Source of the DNA: Chitinophagaceae bacterium
Lineage (GTDB): Bacteria; Bacteroidota; Bacteroidia; Chitinophagales; Chitinophagaceae
Assembly: GCA_947454155.1 (NCBI GenBank)
Contig: CANGIT010000007.1
Span: 117,914 to 181,913 of the forward strand
Reading direction: 5' to 3'
DNA: 64,000 nt
The translations under genes and the position numbers were made by a program. The notes beneath the pieces were generated by a model, which saw only the letters and a list, made by a program, of their open reading frames with translations, ran no database searches and had not been told where the DNA came from. Of this stretch, positions 51,409 to 60,787 are shown in pieces. Numbering within the stretch: the first letter of the stretch is position 1; each line of letters begins with the position of its first letter.

Positions 51409-53256
51409 ATGAGTGATGCCATCAAACACGAATGCGGATTAGCCTTCATCCGACTGCGTAAGTCTTTCAGTCATTATCAGCAACAATACAATGATGTTTT
51501 GTACGGATTGGGAAAGATGTACCTGCTGATGGAAAAGCAGCACAACCGCGGACAAGATGGTGCGGGGGTTGCAGTGATGAAACTGGATACCGAACCCGGC
51601 TATCCTTTCATGCACAGGGTAAGAAGCAATGCCAATCAGCCGATTGCCGATATTTTCAATACCATTGGCAAGGAAATCCGTGAACTCGAACAACAGCACC
51701 CCGACATCCGCAAACATCCGGGACTGATGAAAGGCCATCTGAGCATGATGGGAGAAATCATCTTAGGACACCTTCGTTACGGCACACAAGGAAAGAACGA
51801 TATCAATTTCTGTCATCCTTTCATCAAGAAAAACATCATCCCTTCAAGGACTTTGGCATTGGCCGGCAATTTCAATCTGGTGAATACTGAGGAGCTGTTC
51901 AAAAACATTGGCATCCAACCCGATGATTTCCAAAAACAAAGCGATCTGGCGGCGATGATGGACGTTTTGCTGTATTTCATGCAGCAAGAAGACGAAGCGA
52001 ATCCAGAAAAAATGAACATCATCCATGTGCTTAAAAAAGCGGTTCCTTTGTTTGATGGCGGCTTTCATTTTTCGGGTATCACCGGCAGTGGCGACGCCTT
52101 CATCATGCGCGACGCCCATGGCATCCGCCCTTCATATTATTATATCAACGACGAAATCATTGTGGCGGCCAGCGAAAGAGCAGCCATCAGAACCGCTTTC
52201 AATGTACAAAGCGACGACGTTAAAGAACTGATGCCCGGCACAGCATTGATCGTATATGCCGATGGCAGTTACCAGATAGAAGAAATTGTGGCGGCCAAAG
52301 AAAGGAAAGCGTGCAGTTTTGAAAGAATTTATTTCAGCAGGGGTAGCGATGAAAAGATTTATCGCGAGCGCATCAAACTGGGCCATCTGCTCAGCAACGT
52401 GGTGTTGAATGCCATTGATTATGATTTAAAAAACACGATTTTCTCTTTCATACCCAATACTGCGGAAACCGCTTTTTATGGTTTGATCAAAGGAGCGGAA
52501 GATTATCTCAATAAGATAAAAATTGAAAGGATTCAAAGCTGGAACAAGGATTTTGATGAAGAAAAGCTGAGTGAGATGATCAACCGCCGCATCCGCATCG
52601 AAAAAATCGCCATCAAGGATGTGAAGTTGCGCACCTTCATCACGGAAGACAATAGCCGAAACGAAATGGTGCAGCACGTTTACGATATCACCTATGGTAC
52701 CGTTAGAAAAGACCAGGATACGCTGGTGGTGATTGACGACAGCATTGTAAGAGGAACCACTTTGAAAGAAAGCATCATCCGTATGCTGGGCCGGCTCGGT
52801 CCAAAACGCATCATTGTGGTTTCTTCAGCTCCTCAAATTCGTTACCCAGATTGCTATGGAATAGATATGAGCAAACTTGGTGATTTTGTCGCCTTCAAAG
52901 CGGCCATTGAACTGATCAAAGAAAGCGGAAAAGAAGCGCTGTTAGCCGAATTGCTCGAAAAATGTCACACACTTGAAGCCCAAGGCGAGTTGCATACCGA
53001 AAATCTGGTGAAGCAGATTTATAAACCCTTCACACTCGAACAAATCACCCAAAAAATTGCTCAACTGATTACTCCCGAAGATTTCCCGATTCCGGTGGAT
53101 GTAATTTACCAAACGATTGAAGACTTGCATGAGGCTTGTCCGGGTAACAAAGGCGATTGGTATTTCACCGGCAATTATCCAACACCAGGTGGCAATCGTG
53201 TTTGCAACCGCGCGTTGATCAATTATCTGGAAGGAAAAAATGTAAGAGGATATTAA
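51409..53256 (+). CDS. Amidophosphoribosyltransferase-like protein, long form
   Basis: A 615-residue homologue of PurF, which makes phosphoribosylamine from PRPP and glutamine. The N-terminus MSDAIKHECGLAF has an eight-residue propeptide before Cys9, the presumed glutaminase nucleophile; RGQDGAGVAVMK and GHLRYGTQG are amidotransferase blocks. The PRPP loop is VVIDDSIVRGTTLKES. It is more than 100 residues longer than usual PurF, and the region equivalent to VPDSGR reads IPNTAETAF. Bacteroidota often carry such a second form, so it may not be the main purine enzyme. Confidence 0.87.
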   Translation: MSDAIKHECGLAFIRLRKSFSHYQQQYNDVLYGLGKMYLLMEKQHNRGQDGAGVAVMKLDTEPGYPFMHRVRSNANQPIADIFNTIGKEIRELEQQHPDIRKHPGLMKGHLSMMGEIILGHLRYGTQGKNDINFCHPFIKKNIIPSRTLALAGNFNLVNTEELFKNIGIQPDDFQKQSDLAAMMDVLLYFMQQEDEANPEKMNIIHVLKKAVPLFDGGFHFSGITGSGDAFIMRDAHGIRPSYYYINDEIIVAASERAAIRTAFNVQSDDVKELMPGTALIVYADGSYQIEEIVAAKERKACSFERIYFSRGSDEKIYRERIKLGHLLSNVVLNAIDYDLKNTIFSFIPNTAETAFYGLIKGAEDYLNKIKIERIQSWNKDFDEEKLSEMINRRIRIEKIAIKDVKLRTFITEDNSRNEMVQHVYDITYGTVRKDQDTLVVIDDSIVRGTTLKESIIRMLGRLGPKRIIVVSSAPQIRYPDCYGIDMSKLGDFVAFKAAIELIKESGKEALLAELLEKCHTLEAQGELHTENLVKQIYKPFTLEQITQKIAQLITPEDFPIPVDVIYQTIEDLHEACPGNKGDWYFTGNYPTPGGNRVCNRALINYLEGKNVRGY

Positions 53257-53300
53257 GATCGAAGATTGTATCCCCCTCATATCGAAAGAATCGACAACAG

Positions 53301-53813
53301 ATGAAAACATTCACCATCATTCGTCATGCTAAAAGCGGCTGGGCTGGTTTCAGTGTCAGTGATTTCGAAAGACCACTCGATGACACAGGTCTCGAAGAAG
53401 CACCATTGATGGCAAAAAGACTCCTGCAACAAAATATCAAACCCGATTTTTTTGTCAGCAGTCCGGCCTTAAGAGCCCGAACCACCTGCGAAAAATTCTG
53501 CGAAGTTTTCCATCAAGACATCCATCAGATCGAATTCCATGACACACTATATCATGCGCCTGCAGAAGAAATTTATCGTGTCATTTCAACGTTGCCAAAT
53601 GAATACAACAATGTGGCTTTGTTTTGCCACAATCCGGGCATCACCGATTTTGTCAACAGCTTGTCGGATGAATTTCGTTTAGATGACATGCCTCCATGTG
53701 GCTTATTGTCTGTGGAAGTTCCAGTTACAGACTGGGCTTTGTTTGAAGCGGCAACAAAGAAAATTTTGTTCTTCGATTATCCTAAAAATCAATCGAGCTT
53801 CAGTTCAAAATAA
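53301..53813 (+). CDS. Histidine phosphatase, SixA-like
   Basis: A 170-residue histidine phosphatase family protein. The N-terminal IIRHAKSGWAG is the phospho-histidine loop (RHx motif), SSPALRARTT the second Arg site, and ALFCHNPGITDFVN contains the second catalytic His. Size and sequence fit SixA, which dephosphorylates histidine-phosphotransfer domains, although small-molecule phosphatases look similar. ATG 53301 is used, 44 bp after the upstream gene; longer starts overlap it. Its 3' end overlaps the convergent GNAT gene by 25 bp. Confidence 0.87.
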   Translation: MKTFTIIRHAKSGWAGFSVSDFERPLDDTGLEEAPLMAKRLLQQNIKPDFFVSSPALRARTTCEKFCEVFHQDIHQIEFHDTLYHAPAEEIYRVISTLPNEYNNVALFCHNPGITDFVNSLSDEFRLDDMPPCGLLSVEVPVTDWALFEAATKKILFFDYPKNQSSFSSK

Positions 53814-54253
53814 ACAGCCGATTCGATGGGGTTGTGGTAATAGGCAGGAATTTCCACGAACTTGTTTTTCTTGTAAAGATTCATGGCAGGCGTCATTGTA
53901 CGAAGGGTGTCGAGCTGAATTTTTTGATAACCTGCTTCTCTGGCAAAAGCAATGGCGGCATCTAGAAGCAATTGACCATATCCTTTACCCCTGAATTCAT
54001 CCTTGACAAACATTCTTTTCAACTCGGCGGTTTGCTCTCCTATTTTTCTTACCCCTACACAGGCAACATCAACATTATTGGCTGAAATTAAAAATAGTGC
54101 TCCTTCCGGATTTCCATACATGACTGGCAACACATTCAATTCTTCATCAAACTGCTGAAAACAGAGGTTGATACCTAACCAGGCAGCATATTCCTGAAAC
54201 AGTGTAGCTGCCGAATGATAATCTGAAGGGGTTGTAGCTATTCGGATGGTCAT
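53789..54253 (-). CDS. GNAT-family N-acetyltransferase
   Basis: A 154-residue GNAT acetyltransferase. The acetyl-CoA-binding motif A is LKRMFVKDEFRGKGYGQLLL (R/QxxGxG/A as RGKGYG). LYKKNKFVEIPAY near the end is motif B. The acceptor is unknown. The ATG at 54253 lies 2 bp after the stop of the EamA gene, so they are probably cotranscribed. The stop lies inside the 3' end of the convergent SixA-like gene. Confidence 0.87.
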   Translation of the reverse strand: MTIRIATTPSDYHSAATLFQEYAAWLGINLCFQQFDEELNVLPVMYGNPEGALFLISANNVDVACVGVRKIGEQTAELKRMFVKDEFRGKGYGQLLLDAAIAFAREAGYQKIQLDTLRTMTPAMNLYKKNKFVEIPAYYHNPIESAVYFELKLD

Positions 54254-54255
54254 GT

Positions 54256-55152
54256 TTATTTTTTTGCAGCTTTTACAGAAAGGTAAACACCGGAAAATAT
54301 GAGCAGGGCTGCAATCCATTTATAGAGGTCAAGCATTTCACCCAAAACAAGCATGGCTATGATGGCCGCAAAAATGGGTTGAGAATAAATATAGGAACCT
54401 GCTATAGCCGGACCGAGATGTTTGATGCCGTATACATTGAAAAGATAGGCCAGGAAGGTGCCTCCAAAAACTATCCAAATCAGCACTCCTGCATCCGTCC
54501 AATGATATTGATGCCAGGGAATGGTGCTGAATTCTATCCAGCAAACCGGTAAGGCTACTAAAGTTCCAATCGTAAAGAGGACGCGGATTACCGTAATGGC
54601 GTTGTACCTCTTCATCAAGGGCTTGACCAGAACAAAATAATATGAATAGCTGATAGCGTTGAGTATGATCAGCAAATCTCCTACCCAGACATTCATACCG
54701 GTACCTGAATTCTTTCGTCCAAGAATCAATACTGTAGCGCCTGAAGCGCCCAGTATCAGTCCCAATAATTTAAAAAAGGTCAGTTTTTCTTTGAACACCA
54801 CTGCTGCAATGATGCTGATGAAAATGGGAGTAGTCAACATCAGCAGTGAGGCGTGTATCGAATACGTGAGTGACAGGCCTTTGATAAAAAGCAGTTGATT
54901 GATGACGATACCCAACAAAGAGCAGATGAAAAATCTTGTCCAGTGAATTCTTTGAATCGGTTCTTTCAGCGGATTGAAGAAATAAAGCACCCACAAGAAA
55001 ATAGTGGCACCGGCCATCCTTACGAAATTTAACCCGAAAGCCTGTATCAAACCGGCATTGAATAAATATTTTACTGCTGTAAAATTGATGGCAAAAAATA
55101 TATTGGTGCCAATTAATGCTAAATGTGGTTTTACTGAATTTTTCAGAAGAAT
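54256..55152 (-). CDS. EamA/DMT-family transporter without a canonical start codon
   Basis: A drug/metabolite transporter with ten membrane segments in two EamA repeats. The second repeat begins near DLLIILNAISYSYYFV and ends YLFNVYGIKHLGPAIAGSYIYSQPIFAAI. The family's first membrane segment is encoded (HLALIGTNIFFAINFTAVKY), but no ATG, GTG or TTG lies between it and the in-frame TAA at 55168-55170. The first usual start is TTG at 55050, which would lose this segment. I list ATT at 55152 as the likeliest initiation; CTG at 55146 is possible. A consensus -7 element TAATTTTG at 55163-55170 sits just upstream. An indel is an alternative. Confidence 0.75.
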   Translation of the reverse strand: MLLKNSVKPHLALIGTNIFFAINFTAVKYLFNAGLIQAFGLNFVRMAGATIFLWVLYFFNPLKEPIQRIHWTRFFICSLLGIVINQLLFIKGLSLTYSIHASLLMLTTPIFISIIAAVVFKEKLTFFKLLGLILGASGATVLILGRKNSGTGMNVWVGDLLIILNAISYSYYFVLVKPLMKRYNAITVIRVLFTIGTLVALPVCWIEFSTIPWHQYHWTDAGVLIWIVFGGTFLAYLFNVYGIKHLGPAIAGSYIYSQPIFAAIIAMLVLGEMLDLYKWIAALLIFSGVYLSVKAAKK

Positions 55153-55162
55153 TTGTTTTGCG

Positions 55163-55170
55163 CAAAATTA
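55163..55170 (-). promoter_or_regulatory. -7 promoter element of the EamA gene
   Basis: TAATTTTG on the minus strand, an exact TANNTTTG match, 10 bp before the proposed ATT start at 55152. The transcript would have a leader of a few bases at most. Confidence 0.5.
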
Positions 55171-55190
55171 CAGAAGCGGTGGAAATAAAT

Positions 55191-55430
55191 TGATTTGATG
55201 ATTTGATGATTTGATGATTTGGTAATGAGATAGTATGGTGGTGTGTAAGTGTGTTAATGTGCTAATGTGATGGTATGATAATGTGAAGGTGGTGTAGTGT
55301 GGTGGTAGCGTATTAATGTGGTGGTATGATAATGTGGTGGTGTGGTGGTGTGTTATTGAATTAATGTGGTGGTATGATAACGTGTTAGTGTGATAATTGG
55401 TTGGTGTATTGGTGTGATAATATGTTGATA
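55191..55430. repeat. Low-complexity array of GTGTGATGGTATGATAATG words
   Basis: 240 bp of degenerate 7-14 bp words: first GATTTGAT repeats (55191-55222), then words such as TGGTGGTATGATAATG and GTGTTAATGTG. It begins 21 bp upstream of the EamA -7 element. Beyond it, 55431-55529 is plain AT-rich sequence without a gene. Confidence 0.8.
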
Positions 55431-55529
55431 GGAAATTGTAATCCGCTATAGACGAAATACCTCAAAATATTGAAGAATCAATAACTATTTTCTATCTGTA
55501 TAAATATTGCTTTCTGAGATGATTTCATA

Positions 55530-55558
55530 AAAAAACCACCTTTGGAAAAAGGCGGTTT
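55530..55558 (-). terminator. Terminator on the recA side
   Basis: On the minus strand: AAACC-G-CCTTT, short loop TTCC, AAAGG-T-GGTTT followed by a T-run. It lies about 160 bp after the recA stop. One mismatched pair in the middle. The stretch 55559-55717 between it and recA shows no gene, only a 15-codon frame with AAGGAG upstream. Confidence 0.6.
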
Positions 55559-55717
55559 GATATTTACTAACCCGTACTAAAATTTATAATGGATTGAAAA
55601 TGCTACGCTGTAAGACTGGCAACAGATAATTTATAAGGAGTAAAAAATAAAATGATGAGTTTTTATTATGCAACACTGCAAACACCTTTGATTCCCTAAT
55701 GCCTGCCAAAAGCAGAA

Positions 55718-56716
55718 TTACCCTTGCATTTCCTTAATTTTCTCTCTGATTTTTCCTTCGATTTCGGTGGCGAGTTCAGGATTGTCGATCATGAGTTGTT
55801 TTACGGCTTCGCGGCCTTGGCCCAGTTTATCGCTGTTGTAGCTAAACCAGCTGCCGCTTTTTTGAACAATACCCAATTCTACACCCATGTCGATAATTTC
55901 ACCGGCTTTGGAAATACCTTCGCCATAGATGATATCGAATTCAGCCTGACGGAAAGGTGGAGCAACCTTATTTTTCACCACTTTTACCTTGATGTGGTTA
56001 CCCACCACCTCATCGCCATCTTTAATTTGGGTCATTCTACGGATATCCAAACGAACCGAAGCATAAAATTTCAAGGCATTACCACCGGTAGTAGTTTCGG
56101 GGTTGCCGAACATCACACCGATTTTTTCCCTGAGCTGATTAATAAATATGCAGCAACTGTTGGTTTTTGCAATTGTGGCAGTCAGTTTTCGTAAAGCCTG
56201 ACTCATCAAACGAGCATGTAATCCCATTTTGCTTTCTCCCATCTCTCCTTCCAGTTCTCCTTTAGGCACCAAAGCAGCCACAGAGTCAATCACCACAACA
56301 TCCAATGCACCCGACAAAATCAAACGATCGGCAATTTCCAGCGCCTGTTCTCCATAATCGGGTTGTGAAATCAAGAGGCTATCTATATCCACACCCAACT
56401 TTTGGGCATATGAACTGTCGAATGCATGCTCGGCATCGATAATGGCACAAATACCGCCTTTTTTCTGCGCTTCTGCAATCACGTGAGTAGCCAGCGTTGT
56501 TTTACCGGATGATTCCGGACCATAGATTTCTATGATTCTACCCTTGGGCAAACCACCAATACCCAGCGCCACATCCAAACCAATAGAACCGGTGGAAATC
56601 ACCCCTTGTTCTACATGTGCTTTTTCGTTCATCAACATGACAGAACCTTTACCAAAGTCCTTGTCGATTTTCTCCATGGTAAGCTTTAAAGCTTTTAATT
56701 TTTCTGTGTTACTCAT
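55718..56716 (-). CDS. recA: Recombinase RecA
   Basis: RecA promotes homologous strand exchange and SOS induction. The 332-residue protein is slightly short at the acidic C-terminal tail. Walker A is GPESSGKTT (Lys72), Walker B region [12 protein letters not shown], the L1 loop [20 protein letters not shown], and L2 [22 protein letters not shown] 56716 ([14 protein letters not shown]) is supported by a two-part promoter about 57 bp upstream. No SOS-type LexA box was recognised. Repeat arrays of the same word family flank the gene on both sides. Confidence 0.98.
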   Translation of the reverse strand: MSNTEKLKALKLTMEKIDKDFGKGSVMLMNEKAHVEQGVISTGSIGLDVALGIGGLPKGRIIEIYGPESSGKTTLATHVIAEAQKKGGICAIIDAEHAFDSSYAQKLGVDIDSLLISQPDYGEQALEIADRLILSGALDVVVIDSVAALVPKGELEGEMGESKMGLHARLMSQALRKLTATIAKTNSCCIFINQLREKIGVMFGNPETTTGGNALKFYASVRLDIRRMTQIKDGDEVVGNHIKVKVVKNKVAPPFRQAEFDIIYGEGISKAGEIIDMGVELGIVQKSGSWFSYNSDKLGQGREAVKQLMIDNPELATEIEGKIREKIKEMQG

Positions 56717-56772
56717 TGTTTTCGTTTTTATAAGTGATGTATCTGATTTCTCTTTTTTACCGTTTGGGAAAA

Positions 56773-56801
56773 CAAAGATAAGGGGATTATTTGATTACAA
56801 A
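56773..56801 (-). promoter_or_regulatory. recA promoter with -33 and -7 elements
   Basis: On the minus strand TTTG at 56801-56798, 17-bp spacer, TATCTTTG at 56780-56773. The leader is roughly 50 bases. Confidence 0.7.
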
Positions 56802-56888
56802 CTAATTTATTTAGCATTTTTTGCTAAGTTTTTTATACATCGTTTTGGAAGTTAATCCTCATTGAAAAAAGGTGAAAAAACGGAAGGA

Positions 56889-57140
56889 TATTAATGTGCT
56901 AACGTGTTAGTGTGCTAGTGTGCTGATGTGTATGCGGATTAATTTGCTTTTTTTAATAGAATAAAGAAAACAGGAAACGATAAAACAAAATGGCTTGTAC
57001 ACCCAACATGTATTACTCCAAAGGATGATCAAATCACATTTTCATATTACCAACCCAAATCATCACCCAATCATCATATCACATTAGCATACAAACACAT
57101 TAACTCATCATCTCATTAGCACACCAGCACACTAACTAAC
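56889..57140. repeat. GTGCTAATGTG word array with inverted partner
   Basis: Plus arm 56889-56934 reads TTAATGTGCTAACGTGTTAG with related words. The minus arm 57026-57140 reads CACATTAGCATACAAACAC and similar, the reverse complement. The 90-bp centre is AT-rich and shows no gene. The words match those at 55191-55430, so recA has this family on both sides. The minus arm ends 2 bp before the stop of the isomerase gene. Confidence 0.75.
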
Positions 57141-57141
57141 C

Positions 57142-59070
57142 TCATTTCCCCATCTCCTTCACTATTGACTTTACCACCGCTTCGTTCACCCAAACCGGGT
57201 ACTTCTTTTTGAGCTCGGCGAGCCATTTTTTCTCCAGCACTGTTTGATAATCGTTGATCACCATGCCGCGGGCATCTTCGAAACTGCGTTGCTCTCCTGT
57301 GGGATAGTGTTTGAAATATTTGATAAATGTAGCGGTTCCATCGGCATTGCGCACAACTGCAGAATAACTGCCTGTTTCGGCATCCTCTTTTCCATTGATC
57401 TGTGCAATTTCAAAACGTCCGCTGTCGCCCTGCAACTCTCCTTGTTTCACATCCACGAGATCGTGCCAGTTTTGGCCGGCCTTCAAACTGTCGAGTGCTT
57501 GTTGCGCCGCCGCTTCGGAAATGGCATTCATGATCAGCACATCGGCACTGGCCGCCCATTTGTAATTGGTGGCATTGGCTTCATAATATTTTTTCAATCC
57601 CGCTGTGTCGGTTGATGCTTTCGACCAAACTTTTCGCTCCATGATCTCAAACAGCATATTGCCTTCTCTGAATTCCTGTACCTGATACCTGAACTCGGGG
57701 TTGTATTCTTCGAGGTGTTTACGATAGTAATCTACAGCAGCCACGGTTTTGTATTTCTCCCAGATCTGCTCGTTGGTTTCTCCTTTATAGATTTCTCCGT
57801 TGAGTTTAAAATCCTTGGCGAAGTTGAGCCAGTCTGTTCCTTTAACGCTGCCCTTGGCAAATGAAATCAGTACTTTGTTGCTGATGGTACTTTGTGTGAA
57901 AGCAGTGGTGGTTTCAGGATCAATCATCACTGTATCCACATAGCGGTAAAGATCTTCGGGCTTCACCGTGGTGTTCACTTTAAAGCCGATTTTTGAAAGA
58001 ATGTCGGTGGCGAATTTGTCTTTGGCGGCTTTCACCCTGTCGTCCTGCATGATTTTTTGCCTGAGCTCAAATTGTAAGGCATCATCGGTCATGGAGTCGG
58101 GCACAGCGGCATGCGACAATCGTTTTACGATATGGATACCAAAGGGGGTGTGAAAAGGTGCTGAGATATCGCCATCATTGGCCAGGCGGTTTACTTCTTT
58201 TTCGAATGAATAGTCATATTTTCCAGTGCCGAATTCGGGCATCTCTCCACCATTGAGATAGGTCAGCTTGTCGTCGCTGTAAATGCGGGCCATGGATGCG
58301 AAATCAGATCCCGATTGAAGTAAAGCGTAAACAGAGTCGGCCAGATGTGCGGCTTTGGATTTTGTTGCCTCGTCGGCATTATCGGGCGAAGTAAACAGGA
58401 TCTGCGCCACCTTCCATTTGCCGGCACTTTTTCTTTTGTCGATCAGCTGAAAAATATGCCATCCCTTTTTACCGCGGTATGGAGCCGAAAACTGTCCGGG
58501 TTTCAAGGCATAGATAATATTCTCAAATGTGTAGGGCAGTGAAAATACAGTCACATATCCCATGTCAATCAGTTTTACATCGGTCGACATCACAATTTCT
58601 TCTCCGGGCTTGTTGGCTTTCAATTGTTCGTACAATCCTTTGATGTCCTCATATCGGCGTGCCGTATCCTCAGGGTCCATGTTGTCATCTACCGGAATTG
58701 TATAGCGAATCACGTGAAGATCGGACTGACTGCGCTGAAAAGCCTCATCCATCAGGGCTTTGAATGTTCTTTCGTCGCTCATGTAGTTTTCTTCAATCTG
58801 ATGACGGAAGTTGTCGAGGTCGGTTTTCAGCTGTTCGAGCGTATCGAGTTTCATCAACTGTGCCTCTTTCACTTTCATCTTGAAATTGGCATACAAAGTC
58901 ACATAATCTCTAACCGATTGTTCCTTGTCGGCAACAGGTGTTTTGTTTTTATTGTAGGCTTTGAGGAATTCTTCTTTATTCACAGCATTGTTGCCATAGG
59001 TAAGTACAATCTGGGCGTGAAGATATTGAGCGAAAAACAAGATGCTAAACAGCAGAACAGATTTCTTCAT
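57142..59070 (-). CDS. Periplasmic peptidyl-prolyl isomerase, SurA/PpiD-like
   Basis: A 642-residue secreted parvulin-type chaperone. Signal peptide MKKSVLLFSILFFAQYLHAQ is followed by a SurA-like N-terminal helical part with NKEEFLKAYNKNKTP. Two rotamase domains lie at about 110-220 and 222-340; the second is clear: ILFTSPDNADEATK, FASMARIYSDD, GGEMPEFGTGKYDYSFEKEV and TPFGIHIVKRLS. A long C-terminal domain shows a further degenerate isomerase-like region (VRNADGTATFIKYFKHYPTGEQ). It likely helps fold outer-membrane proteins. ATG 59070 fits the signal peptide; 59091 does not. Confidence 0.87.
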   Translation of the reverse strand: MKKSVLLFSILFFAQYLHAQIVLTYGNNAVNKEEFLKAYNKNKTPVADKEQSVRDYVTLYANFKMKVKEAQLMKLDTLEQLKTDLDNFRHQIEENYMSDERTFKALMDEAFQRSQSDLHVIRYTIPVDDNMDPEDTARRYEDIKGLYEQLKANKPGEEIVMSTDVKLIDMGYVTVFSLPYTFENIIYALKPGQFSAPYRGKKGWHIFQLIDKRKSAGKWKVAQILFTSPDNADEATKSKAAHLADSVYALLQSGSDFASMARIYSDDKLTYLNGGEMPEFGTGKYDYSFEKEVNRLANDGDISAPFHTPFGIHIVKRLSHAAVPDSMTDDALQFELRQKIMQDDRVKAAKDKFATDILSKIGFKVNTTVKPEDLYRYVDTVMIDPETTTAFTQSTISNKVLISFAKGSVKGTDWLNFAKDFKLNGEIYKGETNEQIWEKYKTVAAVDYYRKHLEEYNPEFRYQVQEFREGNMLFEIMERKVWSKASTDTAGLKKYYEANATNYKWAASADVLIMNAISEAAAQQALDSLKAGQNWHDLVDVKQGELQGDSGRFEIAQINGKEDAETGSYSAVVRNADGTATFIKYFKHYPTGEQRSFEDARGMVINDYQTVLEKKWLAELKKKYPVWVNEAVVKSIVKEMGK

Positions 59071-59189
59071 GTTGTATTTGTATTGTAACAATTTTTTTGA
59101 ATGGATGCACTACAGTTTGACCCTCCGAAAAGAATAGACATCATCATCACCTAATCGAATACCCAACTATAAATTGAATAAAAGATGAT

Positions 59190-60659
59190 TTATTTCTTTT
59201 TATCGCCCCATTTGGTTATTAAAAAATCATTGAGCTGCATGATGCCCAATTTTTTTCCGATGATTCTTTTTTCTTTATCGAGCAATAATATGGTTGGGGT
59301 TTGAATCACATCGTACAATTGACGGAAGCTGGGTCGTTGCGCATCGGCCACAATCTTTTCCATTTCCTTGGTTTCGTACACATGCGCCCACTCGCCAATT
59401 TTATGTTCTTTGATATAATTCACCCATTCGTTTTTCTTTTCATTATCCGAAAGCACCGAATAAATTTTCACCCCATGAGCTTTCCATGAGGCTTTGTAAA
59501 TGGAATCGATTCTTGGAATCTCTTCTTTACAGTGTCCGCAGGTAGGATCCCAGAATACCACCAAGGTATACTCGGCGGGCTGGTCGTAGAGGGCTTTAAT
59601 TTTTCCGGTGGAGTCCACCATTTCGAGGTTGGAGGCTTTCACCCCAATCAGGTTGCTCATTTGCATGTAAGCGCGGCGCGAAATGGTTTCGTGCTGTTTG
59701 TCGCTGAGCCAGGGCGTTTCTCCTTTGCTGTGGTATTTTTCAAAAAGATGCACAAACACGGCGTCTTGTCCCATGATTTTGGGATTGATGTACTCATCGG
59801 TCAGCCAGTTGAGCATGAACTTGTACATCTCGGTGGAATTGCGGGCAAACAACAAGCGATAATCAATATCCTTGATGATGCTGTCGGGGGCTTGCATCAC
59901 CACTTCTCTGTAATAGCGCTCGAGCTTGGGCAGGAAGAAGGGTGTGCGGATGATACGGTCATCCATAAAAGAAACGCCATCCCAATAATGCGACTTATAA
60001 TAATTGTAGTTGTCGAGGGTATCCTGGCGGCTCTTTGGATTTTTTATCAGCAACTCGGGTTCACGCATGGCGTTCAGACAGGTCGTCATCATTGATTTGG
60101 GCTTGTTAATCATGATGGAATCGCGATAGGCCATCAGTTCGGCATTGTATTTTTCAAAATTTTGCTGATGTAAGGTGGAGTCGGCCTTGTTGGTGGCGGT
60201 GGTATAGGCAATTCTTTCTTGTTGCAGTTGTGCGCCTACCACAGATACATATTTTTGATATTCCTGGAAGAGCGGATTTTCGGAGGATCCTTTTACCTGT
60301 ACGTTTTGCAAATCGGCACTGTCGGCGTAAATATTGATTTTTTGTTCTTTATCAATGAAGAAGTCGAATGTGAGGCGCTTGCCCGGAAAAACGATGGCGT
60401 AAATGCCCGGAGGTAATGGCTGATTGCCTTTGAACAGTGCTACACCCTGGGGAGTGACAATGGTGGAATCGGCAATGTTGAGATTCTTACCCATGTGGTA
60501 ACACAGGTACATCAATCCGTCTTTGTAACTCGGTGTTTTTAAAGTAACCACAAAACCACTATCGTTGTTTTTAGTGATGGGTTCGGATTTTTTGGTTTGC
60601 TGCGCAATGGCCAAAGAAGAAAATTGAAGGAAGAGGATCGCCAGACATAAGTTTCTCAT
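59190..60659 (-). CDS. TlpA-like thiol-disulfide protein with DUF4369 and DUF5106-type domains
   Basis: A 489-residue secreted protein (signal peptide MRNLCLAILFLQFSSLAIAQ). The N-terminal beta domain (about 30-130) resembles DUF4369. A helical DUF5106-like middle holds YNYYKSHYWDGVSFMDDRII. A C-terminal thioredoxin fold has the redox site DPTCGHCKEE and the cis-Pro loop IQTPTILLLD. Periplasmic disulfide reduction or metal-thiol chemistry is expected. The -7 element TACATTTG at 60680-60687 lies 21 bp upstream. The gene is divergent from rlmD; the 119-bp gap to the isomerase gene holds no terminator I can see. Confidence 0.87.
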   Translation of the reverse strand: MRNLCLAILFLQFSSLAIAQQTKKSEPITKNNDSGFVVTLKTPSYKDGLMYLCYHMGKNLNIADSTIVTPQGVALFKGNQPLPPGIYAIVFPGKRLTFDFFIDKEQKINIYADSADLQNVQVKGSSENPLFQEYQKYVSVVGAQLQQERIAYTTATNKADSTLHQQNFEKYNAELMAYRDSIMINKPKSMMTTCLNAMREPELLIKNPKSRQDTLDNYNYYKSHYWDGVSFMDDRIIRTPFFLPKLERYYREVVMQAPDSIIKDIDYRLLFARNSTEMYKFMLNWLTDEYINPKIMGQDAVFVHLFEKYHSKGETPWLSDKQHETISRRAYMQMSNLIGVKASNLEMVDSTGKIKALYDQPAEYTLVVFWDPTCGHCKEEIPRIDSIYKASWKAHGVKIYSVLSDNEKKNEWVNYIKEHKIGEWAHVYETKEMEKIVADAQRPSFRQLYDVIQTPTILLLDKEKRIIGKKLGIMQLNDFLITKWGDKKK

Positions 60660-60679
60660 CATAAAAGTCAATTAGTTTT

Positions 60680-60687
60680 CAAATGTA
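60680..60687 (-). promoter_or_regulatory. -7 promoter element of the thioredoxin-fold gene
   Basis: TACATTTG on the minus strand, an exact TANNTTTG match, 21 bp before the ATG at 60659. Confidence 0.55.
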
Positions 60688-60753
60688 TCTAAAATAAAGC
60701 GTTGTCGAAAGCAATGATTTTTTCGATTGTCCAAAATTACAATTCATTAACAA

Positions 60754-60783
60754 TTTGATTCGTCGTCAAATGAGTTAATTTTG
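60754..60783 (+). promoter_or_regulatory. rlmD promoter with both elements, start codon 4 bases downstream
   Basis: TTTG at 60754-60757, 18-bp spacer, TAATTTTG at 60776-60783. The GTG start of rlmD is at 60788, so transcription would begin at or next to the start codon. Confidence 0.7.
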
Positions 60784-60787
60784 CAGG

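Noticed and set aside
55640..55690. 15-codon gene with AAGGAG upstream (MMSFYYATLQTPLIP)
   Set aside because: Very short, spacing to the ATG is long, and no conservation can be judged; kept only as a note.
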